DNA of 64,000 bases, taken from contig NZ_JBELAU010000007.1 in the NCBI RefSeq assembly GCF_040253585.1, positions 1 through 64,000 on the forward strand. Direction: 5' to 3'. A model generated the notes under the pieces. The model had not been told where the DNA came from. It did not search any database and worked only from the letters and a program-made list of their open reading frames with translations. This document shows, piece by piece, positions 51,009 through 60,604 of this stretch. Made by a program: the position numbers and the translations under genes. This DNA comes from Emticicia sp040253585. GTDB taxonomy: Bacteria; Bacteroidota; Bacteroidia; Cytophagales; Spirosomataceae. How positions within the stretch are numbered: position 1 is the first letter of the stretch; the number at the start of each line of letters is the position of its first letter.

Positions 51009-52574
51009 TTATTCTTTGATTTTGTAGAGATAGAATCCTCTTTGCGAGCCGCTTGTAGAGGTCAATAATGTACCGCCGAAAGAAGCAGACTGCAAGAAAT
51101 GTCCTGTGGCATAGATTCCACTGGGCGTGTAGACAATACTCAGACATCGGTCGTTATTTGCTCCTCCTCCTTTTGTTATCCAATCAATTTTGCCTTCTGA
51201 GTCGTATTTTGCTACAAAAACATCTAATTTGCCGACCGCTGTGAGGTCGTTTGTGCCAAAACTCACGCATTTCTGGAAAGCTCCTGCTACCACACAATTC
51301 CCAGAATTATTGGCCGATATATTCAGAAAAATGACGCCCTCTTCATTGGTTCGGCCAGCGTGATTGAGCCACGCCAAAACTCCTGCCGATGAAAATTTGG
51401 CGATAAACGCTCCTTTTGCCAAACCGTCGGGGTCTTGGGTGGTATTAGAATAACTATCGACCGATAGAGCTGAACCGCCGTAAGTACCAACCAAATAGAC
51501 ATTTCCCTGATTATCAACGGCTACATCACGACCAATATCATCGCTGTTTCCGCCGATTCGGTTTTGCCACAATACATTTCCATCAGTATCATATTTTACA
51601 ATAAAAGTATCGTTTTGGAGTATGGCAGTCACATTGTTTGTCGTGGCATTATTGCCAAAATTAGCCGAGCCGTTGGTACTACCCGTTAGATAAAAATTTT
51701 CACCCTCAACTTCGAGACTTTCGGGGCGGTCGTTGGCAATTCCACCTGCTCTTTTTGCCCAAATTTCGCTCCCATCAAGTGAGGATAATTTCAAGATAAA
51801 AATATCATCTTGCCCAATATGATTTAAGGTAGCAGTATTGAAACCTATCGAAGTCGTATAAATGCCTGTCACGAAAATTATGAGGCCATTGGTAACACCA
51901 ATTTCTTTTACTTGCACAAAATCAGTATAATCTACTCGCCAACCATAAGTGCCGTTGGCGTTTCGGCGTTGAACACGATTTACGTGTACAATATTATTGG
52001 GTGCGGTGGCATATTGCTGAAAATAAGCAAAATAGATATTTCCGTAGGCATCTACTTCTAAATCAATCAAGTTTGCTCCTGCTTCAGAAACTGCCCAAAG
52101 TATTGAGCCATCGGGAGATAATTTCAAGATAAAAACCCCCATAGTAGATTGCTGCAAAATTGCGTCATAAGAAGTAAAATTATAGCTCCCGTAGGTGGCT
52201 GTCGCCCAAAAATCACCTGCGACATAAATATTTCCAGCAGCATCAGTAGCAAGGCAAATACCAATATCATCATTTGAATTATTACCCATACGTTTTACAG
52301 ACTGATTACTCGGTGTGATTCCTTTAGTAGAACTCGTACAAATCCATTCGGTGCCGTTAAAATATTTTATACATTTTGCATCAGTATCAAAAACCATCAT
52401 GCCTTTTTGTGGAGAACCGATTGCCAAAACTTGGTTACTCGTCAGGCTTGGTAAACGCATATCGTTGGGCGTAAACGTAGTCTGTCCAAAAGCCCCGAAG
52501 CGTCGGTCGCCCCAGCCACCAATGAAGAAGTTTATTATGATGTTTAATGTCAGATATATCAATAGTTTTTTCAT
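51009..52574 (-). CDS. SBBP-repeat secreted protein (paralogue 2)
   Basis: A 521-residue paralogue with head (QVLAIGSPQKGMMVFDT, KYFNGTEWIC) and propeller repeats (CLATDAAGNIYVAGDFW, DVAVDNQGNVYLVGTYGG). I place the start at the ATG at 52572-52574 (MKKLLIYLTLNIIINFFIGG); the frame is open 36 codons further upstream, but that part lies inside the upstream gene's 3' end. Like 49379 it carries the GWGDRRFGAF insert in the signal-peptide region. It lies 5 bp after the upstream gene's stop. Confidence 0.82.
   Translation of the reverse strand: MKKLLIYLTLNIIINFFIGGWGDRRFGAFGQTTFTPNDMRLPSLTSNQVLAIGSPQKGMMVFDTDAKCIKYFNGTEWICTSSTKGITPSNQSVKRMGNNSNDDIGICLATDAAGNIYVAGDFWATATYGSYNFTSYDAILQQSTMGVFILKLSPDGSILWAVSEAGANLIDLEVDAYGNIYFAYFQQYATAPNNIVHVNRVQRRNANGTYGWRVDYTDFVQVKEIGVTNGLIIFVTGIYTTSIGFNTATLNHIGQDDIFILKLSSLDGSEIWAKRAGGIANDRPESLEVEGENFYLTGSTNGSANFGNNATTNNVTAILQNDTFIVKYDTDGNVLWQNRIGGNSDDIGRDVAVDNQGNVYLVGTYGGSALSVDSYSNTTQDPDGLAKGAFIAKFSSAGVLAWLNHAGRTNEEGVIFLNISANNSGNCVVAGAFQKCVSFGTNDLTAVGKLDVFVAKYDSEGKIDWITKGGGANNDRCLSIVYTPSGIYATGHFLQSASFGGTLLTSTSGSQRGFYLYKIKE
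52489..52517. repeat. 29-bp GC-rich repeat in a signal-peptide region, copy 2
   Basis: Second copy of the block at 50919-50947, at the equivalent position of the neighbouring paralogue. Confidence 0.75.
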
Positions 52575-52579
52575 GGCGA

Positions 52580-54070
52580 TTATTCTTTTATTCTCAGTAA
52601 AAACATAGAGCTTGGCTGAGAAGTTGTGAGTGTTGTAGAACCAAAAGTGAGGTTTCCTGTGGTAAAACTTCCTGCAATCCAAACCGATTTTTGTGTACCA
52701 GCAGCTATTGCATTGAGGGTTGCTTTTGTTTTAGTTGTCCAGATAACCTCATTGGCTTTATTTCTTTTGAGAATAATAGCTTGTGGCAGAATTGGCGGAC
52801 AAACTTCATTTATCAACGGACAAGGAAGTGCCTTTATATTATACACATTATCATTGGTGAGCATGGTTTGTTGCTCTGAATAATACCCCGAATTAGCAAA
52901 ACCTTGCTGTGAAGCAACCAAAGAGCCATTGGAGGGATTGATTTTCAGTTCAATTCCATTTCCGAAAGCAATATAATTCTGAGGACTTACGCAGGTATTT
53001 GTGCCTACAATAATGTTTTCATTATAATAAAGGTCGTTGGCGTTGAAGCCGACCAAAAGTATCAGATTACCCTCGGCATCAATTCGGTGAAGTGATACAT
53101 GGGTGATGGCATCGTCAATGCTATTAGCTCTAATGTTCTGAAAAGATTTTATCCATTGAAAAGTGCCATTAGCGGCAATTTTACCCACAAAATGCTTTCT
53201 ATTAACTGTTGTTAGAACAGCCGTGGGGGCTGTACCATTTGAGAAATCGAAACTTCCATTATAAAAATACCCTGTGAAATAGCAATTATTGGCAGCATCA
53301 GCAAATGTGCCATCAATATAAATATCGCCCGCACAGGCATGTTTTACCCAAAGTAGATTTTTGTTGGAATCGTAGGCAAATATTCCATTATTGTTGGGTG
53401 GGTTCGTACCATTTGGACAACCGAATGTAATATTATTGATGGTTTGGCTATATCCTTCAATTCTTTTATAGCCGTAAAAATTGCCATTTGGGGCAAAAGT
53501 GGGCATAGAAAAAGGCGAATCATTGGCAATATCTCGGTTTCCATTTGCTAAAAATTTATGTCCGCCTACATACACATTTCCAAAATTATCAACCGAAAGT
53601 GGGCCATAGCTTGTATTATTTCCTAAATCATTTGCCCAAAGAATTTGTCCATCAGCGTTAAATTTGACCAAGGCAACAAAATACAAAAGCGGATGGGTAT
53701 TAGTAAATGTTTGACTACCATAAGTAACCGTTCCACGATAAGTTGTTAGCACATACACATTGCCGTTGGCATCGGTTTTCATATCAAAAACATTATCATG
53801 ATTATTGATATTTCCTCTGAAAAGTGCCATATTTTGGCTTTCAAAATTGGAGTCTTGTGCATTTCCACTTCCCCATTTTGTACCATCAAAGGTGCGTAAG
53901 GTTTTGAGTTCGTTATCAAAAACCATCATGCCTTTTTGTGGAGAAACGATAGCATTTATCTGCAAACTTGAAAGGCTCGGAATCTGCAAATTGCTGCTTG
54001 AAATTGTGGAGGATTGAGCCACGATTTTCAATACTCCAAGTAAGAAAATAAACACATACTTCAGTTTCAT
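52580..54070 (-). CDS. SBBP-like secreted protein (paralogue 1)
   Basis: A 496-residue protein with the shared head (INAIVSPQKGMMVFDN, RTFDGTKWGSGN) and degenerate propeller repeats (MKTDANGNVYVLTTYRG, LSVDNFGNVYVGGHKF). Signal peptide ends at KIVAQ. It is the most diverged of the four SBBP paralogues and ends SMFLLRIKE. Its ATG overlaps the stop of the large upstream gene by four bases (ATGA), so the two are translationally coupled. Confidence 0.8.
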   Translation of the reverse strand: MKLKYVFIFLLGVLKIVAQSSTISSSNLQIPSLSSLQINAIVSPQKGMMVFDNELKTLRTFDGTKWGSGNAQDSNFESQNMALFRGNINNHDNVFDMKTDANGNVYVLTTYRGTVTYGSQTFTNTHPLLYFVALVKFNADGQILWANDLGNNTSYGPLSVDNFGNVYVGGHKFLANGNRDIANDSPFSMPTFAPNGNFYGYKRIEGYSQTINNITFGCPNGTNPPNNNGIFAYDSNKNLLWVKHACAGDIYIDGTFADAANNCYFTGYFYNGSFDFSNGTAPTAVLTTVNRKHFVGKIAANGTFQWIKSFQNIRANSIDDAITHVSLHRIDAEGNLILLVGFNANDLYYNENIIVGTNTCVSPQNYIAFGNGIELKINPSNGSLVASQQGFANSGYYSEQQTMLTNDNVYNIKALPCPLINEVCPPILPQAIILKRNKANEVIWTTKTKATLNAIAAGTQKSVWIAGSFTTGNLTFGSTTLTTSQPSSMFLLRIKE

Positions 54071-56943
54071 TGCTTTTGTGTTTTAATTCCCAATTTTACT
54101 TTATTCTTCTTATCCTGACTATCTATTTTTATGCTTTGTTGAAAGGCTGGAGTAGTAGTTTTGGTAGGCGTTTCAAATTTTTCCACTACTTGTATTTGAG
54201 TTTCAGTATCGGCTGATTTTCTCAAAAATTGCTCATCTGCACGGGCATTACCACAGCCAGATACATAAGCATACATGGCACTCCCTTCTTTCACAAAAAA
54301 ACCATCGCTTAACACTATCTCGTTGCCCGTATTATAGGTAACTTTCGTACCGATACCCCCTTGCGTGGTAGCCGTAGAAATAATTGAACCTGAGGCTTCA
54401 TAATACTCTTGGCCAACTGTATTGGCATTATGTGTAACTGTCTGAGGGCAAGGTGTGTATAAATCACTTTTCCAAATACCACGACCATACGTTGCTGCAA
54501 AAATTTCGTTGTTCGGCACATCAAGCTCAATGTCTGTTACTGCAACATTTGGAAGTTTGTTTCCAAAAAGTGTCCATTGCTGTCCACCAGCATAACTAAA
54601 TCTGTGAAAAACGCCAATATCAGTTCCGATATAAATCCCCGAGCTTCCACCCGTTTTTAGGGCAATGCAATTTACTGCCACATTGGGAAGATTATTTGTG
54701 ATATTAGTCCAAGTTGCACCTTTATCACTGCTGAAAAACACTTTTCGGGTGGCATCGTATCCGCCAATTGTTACAAAAACATATCGAGAATTATTTGGGT
54801 CGGTAGCTATCGAAGTTATGATATTGTTATTAAAAGGCCCAGTAATATCTTGCTTTGACACTCCCAAATCATTCTCAAAACGAAAAAGTCGCCATGAAGC
54901 CCCACTACTGGTTGATGTATTGGTTACGCAATATACGACATTGGTATTTGGCTGATTTAAGGTAGAATAATTGCCCTGTGCCATTGCTGTAATTGGATTG
55001 GGAAAACCCGTAACAACTGTTTCATCAAAATCGTCTCCACCATCGGTCGAATAATAGTAGTTTCGGTAACCCACATATACTAAATCAGGTACACTACAAT
55101 GCTGCACCAAAGGAGTTATCCAAGCCCCTTGTCGATGTTCAATAGGTACGGTTGAGGGTTCACTAAAAGAATTTCCAAAATTTCCAGAATGTAATAAAAT
55201 TCCATTCTGGAGTGTTGCAACTATTTCGCCACCATTGGCCGCCGCAATGGCATTATCCATACCATCGCCCCCAGCAACTTTTACAAAGCCAGAGTTTGTC
55301 CAGCGATGTTGTCCATTGTCTTGTGAGCCAGCATAAACCACTCGCCCACTGTATATTAGCTGGGCTTGATTAACGATACTGATTCTATAAATTTGGGTAT
55401 TATTGAGATTGGCACTTAAAAAACTCCATGTATTGTTATTCATCGTATAATTAAAAAAGCCACCATCATTCCCACACAAAATATTTCCGTAGCTTCCAAA
55501 ATTTAAAAAATGAATATCGGCATGTACATAGTTGAAATCATCAAAATCCGCTTTATTATCAGAACGGTTTACCCAGTTGAAACCACCATTCGTAGATTCC
55601 CAAACATTTAGACTACCAACAAAAACTCGATTGGCATCTGTTGGCGAAACAGCAATACACAAAGCATAGCTGGCAGTTGAATAATACGAACCCAATGAAC
55701 CATCGACTTCGTTTCCTAAAATATTTGGAGAATTTGAGCGAAGCTGAAAACTATCAGCCCCATTAGTAGAAGCATAGAGTCCTACAAAACCTGTATTAAA
55801 ATTAGGTGGTGGAGTTGGTGGGTCATAAGCAGGGTTTGAATTTCCTGCAAGAGCATAAACCAAATTACTATTGGCAGGAGTAACTCCCAGCATTACTCTT
55901 TGGCAGGCATCATTGTTAGTTCCATTAGGTATATTGAATCGGTGAATGAATGTTATCCCTCCATCATTACTTCGCCAAATACCATTTGTAGATGAAGCAT
56001 AGATAGTGTTTCCATCGTTAGGTTTGAATTTCACATCAAACCAAAGCCCACCCCTTATATTTGCAGGAGTAGAAGATGTACTACTATAAAGAGCCGCAGA
56101 AACAGTCTGCCAAGCATTTTGGGTCATAAAAATACCATTATTTGACGCCAAAACCATGTGATTAAAGTTTGTAGGGTCGGCAATCAGCTTATACCCTATG
56201 CGGCTCGAATCTACTGGAAATCTCATACCTGTTTCACTCCAATTCAAACCTCCATCAGTCGATTTAAGAATTCCTATCGAGTTCCCTCCTCCACTTCCAT
56301 TTGTACTACCGTTGATTGTTCCGATACCACTACCACCACCCCCGTAGCTTGAACCTGTAAGTATGTAAATCTCACTAATATTATTAGGATTAATTATAAT
56401 ATCGGCAATACCCATTTGCGGAATACCATCGGAGAGGGGTATCCAAGTGTAACCCAAATTAGTGAATTGTCCATACCACACACCTCCTCCTGATGTACCC
56501 ACAAGTACATTCAGTGTGCCTGGAACCTCAACAACACAATTCACACGTCCCATACCTGCTTGTTCTCCAATGGCAGTAGAATAAGGTACATTAGGCAAAT
56601 TTTGCCAATTTCCACCAACCGATTCGGCACCTTTTATTCTTGCATTCAGAATATCTGAGCTAACTTTCTCGGCTGCGAGTTTACTCATAGCAACACTATT
56701 TAATACATATCCTTTGGTATCCAAATGGCGTTCGGCCCACCATTCCCAGCGTTTATATCTATTATAATCGCCATCTGATTCGCCTTCATCATTTGAATTA
56801 TTTGCATTTCTGAGTCGTTCTCTCTTTTGGTTTTCAAAAAAACGTTCAGCATCTGCCTTTATCTCGTAAAATTTTCGTTGTTGTTGGGCTTGGCTTACAA
56901 ACGTTATTAAAAGCAAATGCAAGCCTAATAGTATCTTTTTCAT
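54067..56943 (-). CDS. Large secreted BNR/sialidase-like propeller protein with 3-coathanger stack domain
   Basis: A 958-residue protein with signal peptide (to VSQAQ). Most of it is a BNR/VPS10-type propeller with Asp-box motifs (KSTDGGLNWSETG, RSNDGGITFIH, ESTNGGFNWVN, FSSDKGATWTN). Near the C-terminus the segment YYEASGSIISTATTQGG to FFVKEGSAMYAYVSGC matches the 3-coathanger stack domain. No sialidase Arg triad is evident, so enzymatic activity is doubtful. It has ATGA overlaps with both neighbours and sits in the middle of the operon. Confidence 0.82.
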   Translation of the reverse strand: MKKILLGLHLLLITFVSQAQQQRKFYEIKADAERFFENQKRERLRNANNSNDEGESDGDYNRYKRWEWWAERHLDTKGYVLNSVAMSKLAAEKVSSDILNARIKGAESVGGNWQNLPNVPYSTAIGEQAGMGRVNCVVEVPGTLNVLVGTSGGGVWYGQFTNLGYTWIPLSDGIPQMGIADIIINPNNISEIYILTGSSYGGGGSGIGTINGSTNGSGGGNSIGILKSTDGGLNWSETGMRFPVDSSRIGYKLIADPTNFNHMVLASNNGIFMTQNAWQTVSAALYSSTSSTPANIRGGLWFDVKFKPNDGNTIYASSTNGIWRSNDGGITFIHRFNIPNGTNNDACQRVMLGVTPANSNLVYALAGNSNPAYDPPTPPPNFNTGFVGLYASTNGADSFQLRSNSPNILGNEVDGSLGSYYSTASYALCIAVSPTDANRVFVGSLNVWESTNGGFNWVNRSDNKADFDDFNYVHADIHFLNFGSYGNILCGNDGGFFNYTMNNNTWSFLSANLNNTQIYRISIVNQAQLIYSGRVVYAGSQDNGQHRWTNSGFVKVAGGDGMDNAIAAANGGEIVATLQNGILLHSGNFGNSFSEPSTVPIEHRQGAWITPLVQHCSVPDLVYVGYRNYYYSTDGGDDFDETVVTGFPNPITAMAQGNYSTLNQPNTNVVYCVTNTSTSSGASWRLFRFENDLGVSKQDITGPFNNNIITSIATDPNNSRYVFVTIGGYDATRKVFFSSDKGATWTNITNNLPNVAVNCIALKTGGSSGIYIGTDIGVFHRFSYAGGQQWTLFGNKLPNVAVTDIELDVPNNEIFAATYGRGIWKSDLYTPCPQTVTHNANTVGQEYYEASGSIISTATTQGGIGTKVTYNTGNEIVLSDGFFVKEGSAMYAYVSGCGNARADEQFLRKSADTETQIQVVEKFETPTKTTTPAFQQSIKIDSQDKKNKVKLGIKTQKQ

Positions 56944-58328
56944 TTACGTTTTAGTGCAATTGGGTTTCCTTTTTCTAACTTTTCGATTCGCTTGTTCTGC
57001 TCAATAATATAGAGCGTCAATTCTTCAATCTTCGCCATCATTTTAGATTGCATTACACTCATATCAATGCCCTCTTTTTCGATAATCGACGCCGCAGGTA
57101 TTTCTGGCAGATGTTTGTGCTTTAATATATATTTTTCAACTTCACCTAATGGTCTAAGTTTGTATTTAGATTCAAATACGTAGTCGGCCCAATTTTGATT
57201 ACTCACACGTATTTCTCGTGCTTTGATGCTTCCATTCACGGCCAATTTATAGGTTCCAGGGTCAGTTGTTCCTATGCCCACATTTCCATTATCTCTAATA
57301 ACCATACGAAGAGCATAGTTTGTAGAAAACATCAGATGTTTGGCAGGGTCCCCACCCAAAATTGGTGGCGTTCCGATTTCAAAACCATATAAACCTGCGG
57401 GATTAAAAGGATTCTTTGTCCATGCTCTAAAAAAGCCGTATTGGGCGTTTGAGGTACGGTCGTGGAAAATAACTAAACTATTTGTGCCATCAATTTTTAC
57501 CAATTCTTCACCCGTTGCATAAAGATGAAGTTTGTATTGCGGAGTAAAGTTTGTACCGATGCCCACGTTTCCACCAAAAGGATTTAATACCATACCCGAA
57601 ACTGCATCAATATTATTAGGACCAGTGTTTCGGGCAAAGGTTTGTATATTGCTCCCATCAAGCTTCATTCTCTGGTTAAGATTCACGTCATTATTTATCA
57701 GCGTAAGACCTCCGTCATAAAATGTTGGTCCACTGAAACCATTGTCATAAAACTTGGTAGTAGCACCTTTGGCTCTGATACCGCTTCTAAATTGAGCCTC
57801 GCCACTTACATCTAATAAATAATCAGGATTCGATAAACCCACCCCTACGTATTGTCCAATATCGCCGATTATAACATTTGATGATGGTGTGCCTCCTCTT
57901 ATATAAGTATTTTCTTGAAAAATATTCTCTGGACGATTGAAATGTGAAGTGTATTGTGAACCTCTAATGAATAAAGAACCATCAGTATCCGTGCCATTAA
58001 TAGCCAATTTGGCAGTAGGAGAAGTAAGACCAATTCCTACATTTCCAGTATTGGTATTTTCAAGATTTATTCCGTTTTCTATCCAACCCACACCCGAGCC
58101 AACACCACCAGTTGTTAGGCTTATCCAAGCTGTGCCATTCCAGTATTTCATCACATTCAAATCTTTATCAAACACCACTGTACCTTTAGGCTGGTTGGTG
58201 AGGGCATCAATAAATGCAGTAGTAAATTGCGGAACAGCAATACCTTGATTGGGATGAAGCTCAACACTCTGTGCAAATCCTCCAAAACCCATCACAACAA
58301 TTATAGAGAATAAAATTATTTTTTTCAT
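56940..58328 (-). CDS. Tail-fibre-like secreted protein, first gene of the SBBP operon
   Basis: A 462-residue protein. I use the ATG at 58326-58328 (MKKIILFSIIVVMGFGGFAQ signal peptide); the frame opens 45 codons earlier without a signal. The same head module as the SBBP proteins occurs at its N-terminus (NQPKGTVVFDKDLNVMKYWNG). Repeated VGIGTxxPxxKLxVNG motifs follow (GNVGIGTTDPGTYKLAVNG) and a C-terminal helical end resembling the S74/tail-fibre chaperone region (YILKHKHLPEIPAASII, then KIEELTLYIIEQNKRIEKLEKG). It overlaps the next gene by ATGA. A TGCCTTTG -7 box lies about 50 bp upstream. Confidence 0.8.
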   Translation of the reverse strand: MKKIILFSIIVVMGFGGFAQSVELHPNQGIAVPQFTTAFIDALTNQPKGTVVFDKDLNVMKYWNGTAWISLTTGGVGSGVGWIENGINLENTNTGNVGIGLTSPTAKLAINGTDTDGSLFIRGSQYTSHFNRPENIFQENTYIRGGTPSSNVIIGDIGQYVGVGLSNPDYLLDVSGEAQFRSGIRAKGATTKFYDNGFSGPTFYDGGLTLINNDVNLNQRMKLDGSNIQTFARNTGPNNIDAVSGMVLNPFGGNVGIGTNFTPQYKLHLYATGEELVKIDGTNSLVIFHDRTSNAQYGFFRAWTKNPFNPAGLYGFEIGTPPILGGDPAKHLMFSTNYALRMVIRDNGNVGIGTTDPGTYKLAVNGSIKAREIRVSNQNWADYVFESKYKLRPLGEVEKYILKHKHLPEIPAASIIEKEGIDMSVMQSKMMAKIEELTLYIIEQNKRIEKLEKGNPIALKRK

Positions 58329-58510
58329 GGTATAAAAATTTTTGATTTGTGGGTTTAATATTGGCATTTCAAAAGTCCAAAGGCAAAAGATTTCCAAACC
58401 GACTAAATTATTAATAATCGGATTTTGGGTAAAATTAGTAGTAAAACAAGGCTTAAAAAGCAAAAAGGGGCAGACTACACAGCTTTGGGGTAAACAACAA
58501 AGGTACAGAA

Positions 58511-59341
58511 TCAGACTTCGACAATTCCGAACTTACGCTCGGGTGATTGGGTATCTTGCATATAAAAACTGGCGGGGGTCATTCCCGTAAATTCTTTATA
58601 ATCTCGCACCAAATGTTGATAATCGTAGTAACCACAATCGAGAGCGATGCTGAGCCAATCTTTATTCGGGAAGGCGTTTTTCATTCTAAAAACCTTATCG
58701 AATCGAATTATACGAGCAAAATATTTTGGGTTGATACCGATGCGTTCGTTGAAATTTCGTTCAAATTGTTTGGCACTCAAGCATGCTTCTTTTGCCAACC
58801 AATCAAGCGAATAATGATTGACATTCTGAAGCATGGCAATTCCAACTTTATCAATCGGGCGAATTTCGTAAGCAGATTTTCTTACTAAACCCATCAAAAA
58901 CTCTTCTACAACGGGAATCATCTTCGGATAATCTTCAATATTCGTTAAGCGTTCGTTCAGAGCTTTTGCCTCATTACCTAAAACCGCCTCAGCATCAAAA
59001 TACTGATTATTCAATTCAATCGTTGGAATGCCCGTCAGACGATACAATCCGCCAGGTTGAAAAACAACTTGTACCATCAAAAACTCCTTGCCTACGTGCC
59101 TGTGGCTCACTACATTTTGCTGCCCAATCAATGCCGACCGCACAGAAGGTAGCACTCGGCCATCTTCATAACTTACTTTTTCGGAGTCTCTTGGATAAAA
59201 ACTCAAAGTTACTTCTGGCCGAGGCGGATAGGCTTTGGCAGGCGGCAAGGTGCTATCGGTAAATGATAAGTGCATAAACCGATACATGCGTACGTGCTGA
59301 CGAAGAGCGAAACTGGGCTGTAAATCATAAAAGAATGGCAT
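58511..59341 (-). CDS. AraC-family transcriptional regulator (DUF6597 N-terminus)
   Basis: A 276-residue regulator with the DUF6597-type sensor half (MPFFYDLQPSFALRQHVRMY, then YPPRPEVTLSFYPRDSE) and a C-terminal AraC two-helix-turn-helix domain (LDWLAKEACLSAKQFERNFN, IALDCGYYDYQHLVRDYKEF). It lies just downstream of a cupin gene on the same strand. A second, related AraC gene is at 60605, so the block looks like a duplicated regulator-plus-effector unit. Confidence 0.88.
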   Translation of the reverse strand: MPFFYDLQPSFALRQHVRMYRFMHLSFTDSTLPPAKAYPPRPEVTLSFYPRDSEKVSYEDGRVLPSVRSALIGQQNVVSHRHVGKEFLMVQVVFQPGGLYRLTGIPTIELNNQYFDAEAVLGNEAKALNERLTNIEDYPKMIPVVEEFLMGLVRKSAYEIRPIDKVGIAMLQNVNHYSLDWLAKEACLSAKQFERNFNERIGINPKYFARIIRFDKVFRMKNAFPNKDWLSIALDCGYYDYQHLVRDYKEFTGMTPASFYMQDTQSPERKFGIVEV

Positions 59342-59382
59342 AACTCTATGATTTTTGATTGATAACCAAATTTAACTCTTTT

Positions 59383-59931
59383 TTACAAAGAAATAGGTGG
59401 ACCAACAACTTTCATTCCATGAGCTTGATGAATTTGCTGAATCAATTCGGGCGTTGGTGGGCCTTGCAACTCATTCATTTTCTTGAAAAACTCCTCCATT
59501 TTGCCTGCTGGTTGTAAAAAATAAACCAATTTGCCTTTATCGGTCAATTGCAACCATGTGTGCGGCACTGCTCTTGGTAAAAAAATTGTATCGCCCGCTT
59601 TTAAAGTTGAGCGTTCGTCGCCTACTTGAAACAAAAACTCGCCCTCTACTACATAAAAAATCTCGTCTTGGTCGAAATGAACGTGTAATTGAGGTCCAAT
59701 TTTCTGAAATCCAACGTACTCAAACACAGATAGCTGTCCGTCGGTATCTTTGCTCGAAATTTTTACATCGTTGGGATTCACACCTCGGTACTTGATAGGT
59801 TGATTAAATCGGTCTTTACCTGCTCCTACCGTAAAGCTTTTTGCGGAGCGATTTCCGTTTGTCAATTTTGCTGGATTAGCAATTACTGGAAAGGCGGCTA
59901 AAGTAGCCTGAATGAAGTTTCTGCGTTGCAT
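59383..59931 (-). CDS. Cupin-domain protein, Tat-like signal
   Basis: A 182-residue protein starting MQRRNFIQATLAAFPVI, an R-R-N-F-I Tat-like signal; I therefore choose the ATG at 59929-59931 over the earlier one at 59994. The cupin barrel has metal-binding motifs GPQLHVHFDQDEIFYVVEGE (His-x-His, Glu) and PRAVPHTW (second His). It is between the SnoaL-like and AraC genes on the same strand. The substrate is unknown. Confidence 0.82.
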   Translation of the reverse strand: MQRRNFIQATLAAFPVIANPAKLTNGNRSAKSFTVGAGKDRFNQPIKYRGVNPNDVKISSKDTDGQLSVFEYVGFQKIGPQLHVHFDQDEIFYVVEGEFLFQVGDERSTLKAGDTIFLPRAVPHTWLQLTDKGKLVYFLQPAGKMEEFFKKMNELQGPPTPELIQQIHQAHGMKVVGPPISL

Positions 59932-60021
59932 CGTTTTGTTTGATTTATTAGGTTCGATAACTATTTCGATACAAAGTTTCACTATCAGCGGCATATTTTA
60001 GTGGTAAAAAATCGACATTCT

Positions 60022-60528
60022 TTACTCTTGCTTCGGCATTTTATTGACAGGATTACTCCGTTGGGCTTGTTCTACCACTACTACATTTTCAACGGCTGTT
60101 AAGAGCCATTTTTCAGCTTTTTTTACAAAAACCAGCAGTTTTAAATTATCGGCTTCTGGGTAAAAAGTGCCCGATGGCGAAGTATAAGCTCCCACTCGCT
60201 GCAACAGATGTACTACCATTACATCCTTCGTAACAGCCCTAAAATGTACACTTTTCTTGGTAAGCGTCACGTTTTTAAACATTCCTTCGTGAAAAATCTG
60301 ATGTGCATACTGTATCTCACGGCGGTTTTTCCACCACATACCAACTACATTTACCCAGTCGCAATCTTCGGTGGCGTAGTTGGCAATATCATCGTAATTA
60401 TGGTTATTCCAACTCGCAATCAACGCATTGACTTGCTTATCAACCGCCACTTCATCGGGCGTTTTAGCTTGGGCAAAAAGTGCGTTTGATAATAAAAACA
60501 GAAGACAAAAAGATACTAATTTTCTCAT
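60022..60528 (-). CDS. Exported SnoaL-like/DUF4440 protein
   Basis: A 168-residue protein with signal peptide (LVSFCLLFLLSNALFAQA) and an SnoaL-like NTF2-fold domain (VNALIASWNNHNYDDIANYA, then DCDWVNVVGMWW). It belongs to the SgcJ/EcaC group in annotation terms, most likely without known catalysis. I use the ATG at 60526-60528 instead of the TTG at 60534. It lies between the AraC gene at 60605 and the cupin gene. Confidence 0.78.
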   Translation of the reverse strand: MRKLVSFCLLFLLSNALFAQAKTPDEVAVDKQVNALIASWNNHNYDDIANYATEDCDWVNVVGMWWKNRREIQYAHQIFHEGMFKNVTLTKKSVHFRAVTKDVMVVHLLQRVGAYTSPSGTFYPEADNLKLLVFVKKAEKWLLTAVENVVVVEQAQRSNPVNKMPKQE

Positions 60529-60604
60529 AATCAATCATTTATAGTTAATTCTTGATTACAAAATTAACGGATGGATAGTCGTTGGAATAGTACAAACACG
60601 ACAT

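Noticed and set aside
54067..56943. Active sialidase
   Set aside because: Asp-boxes are present, but the arginine triad and Tyr/Glu nucleophile pair of sialidases are not evident, and Asp-boxes occur in many non-enzymatic propellers.
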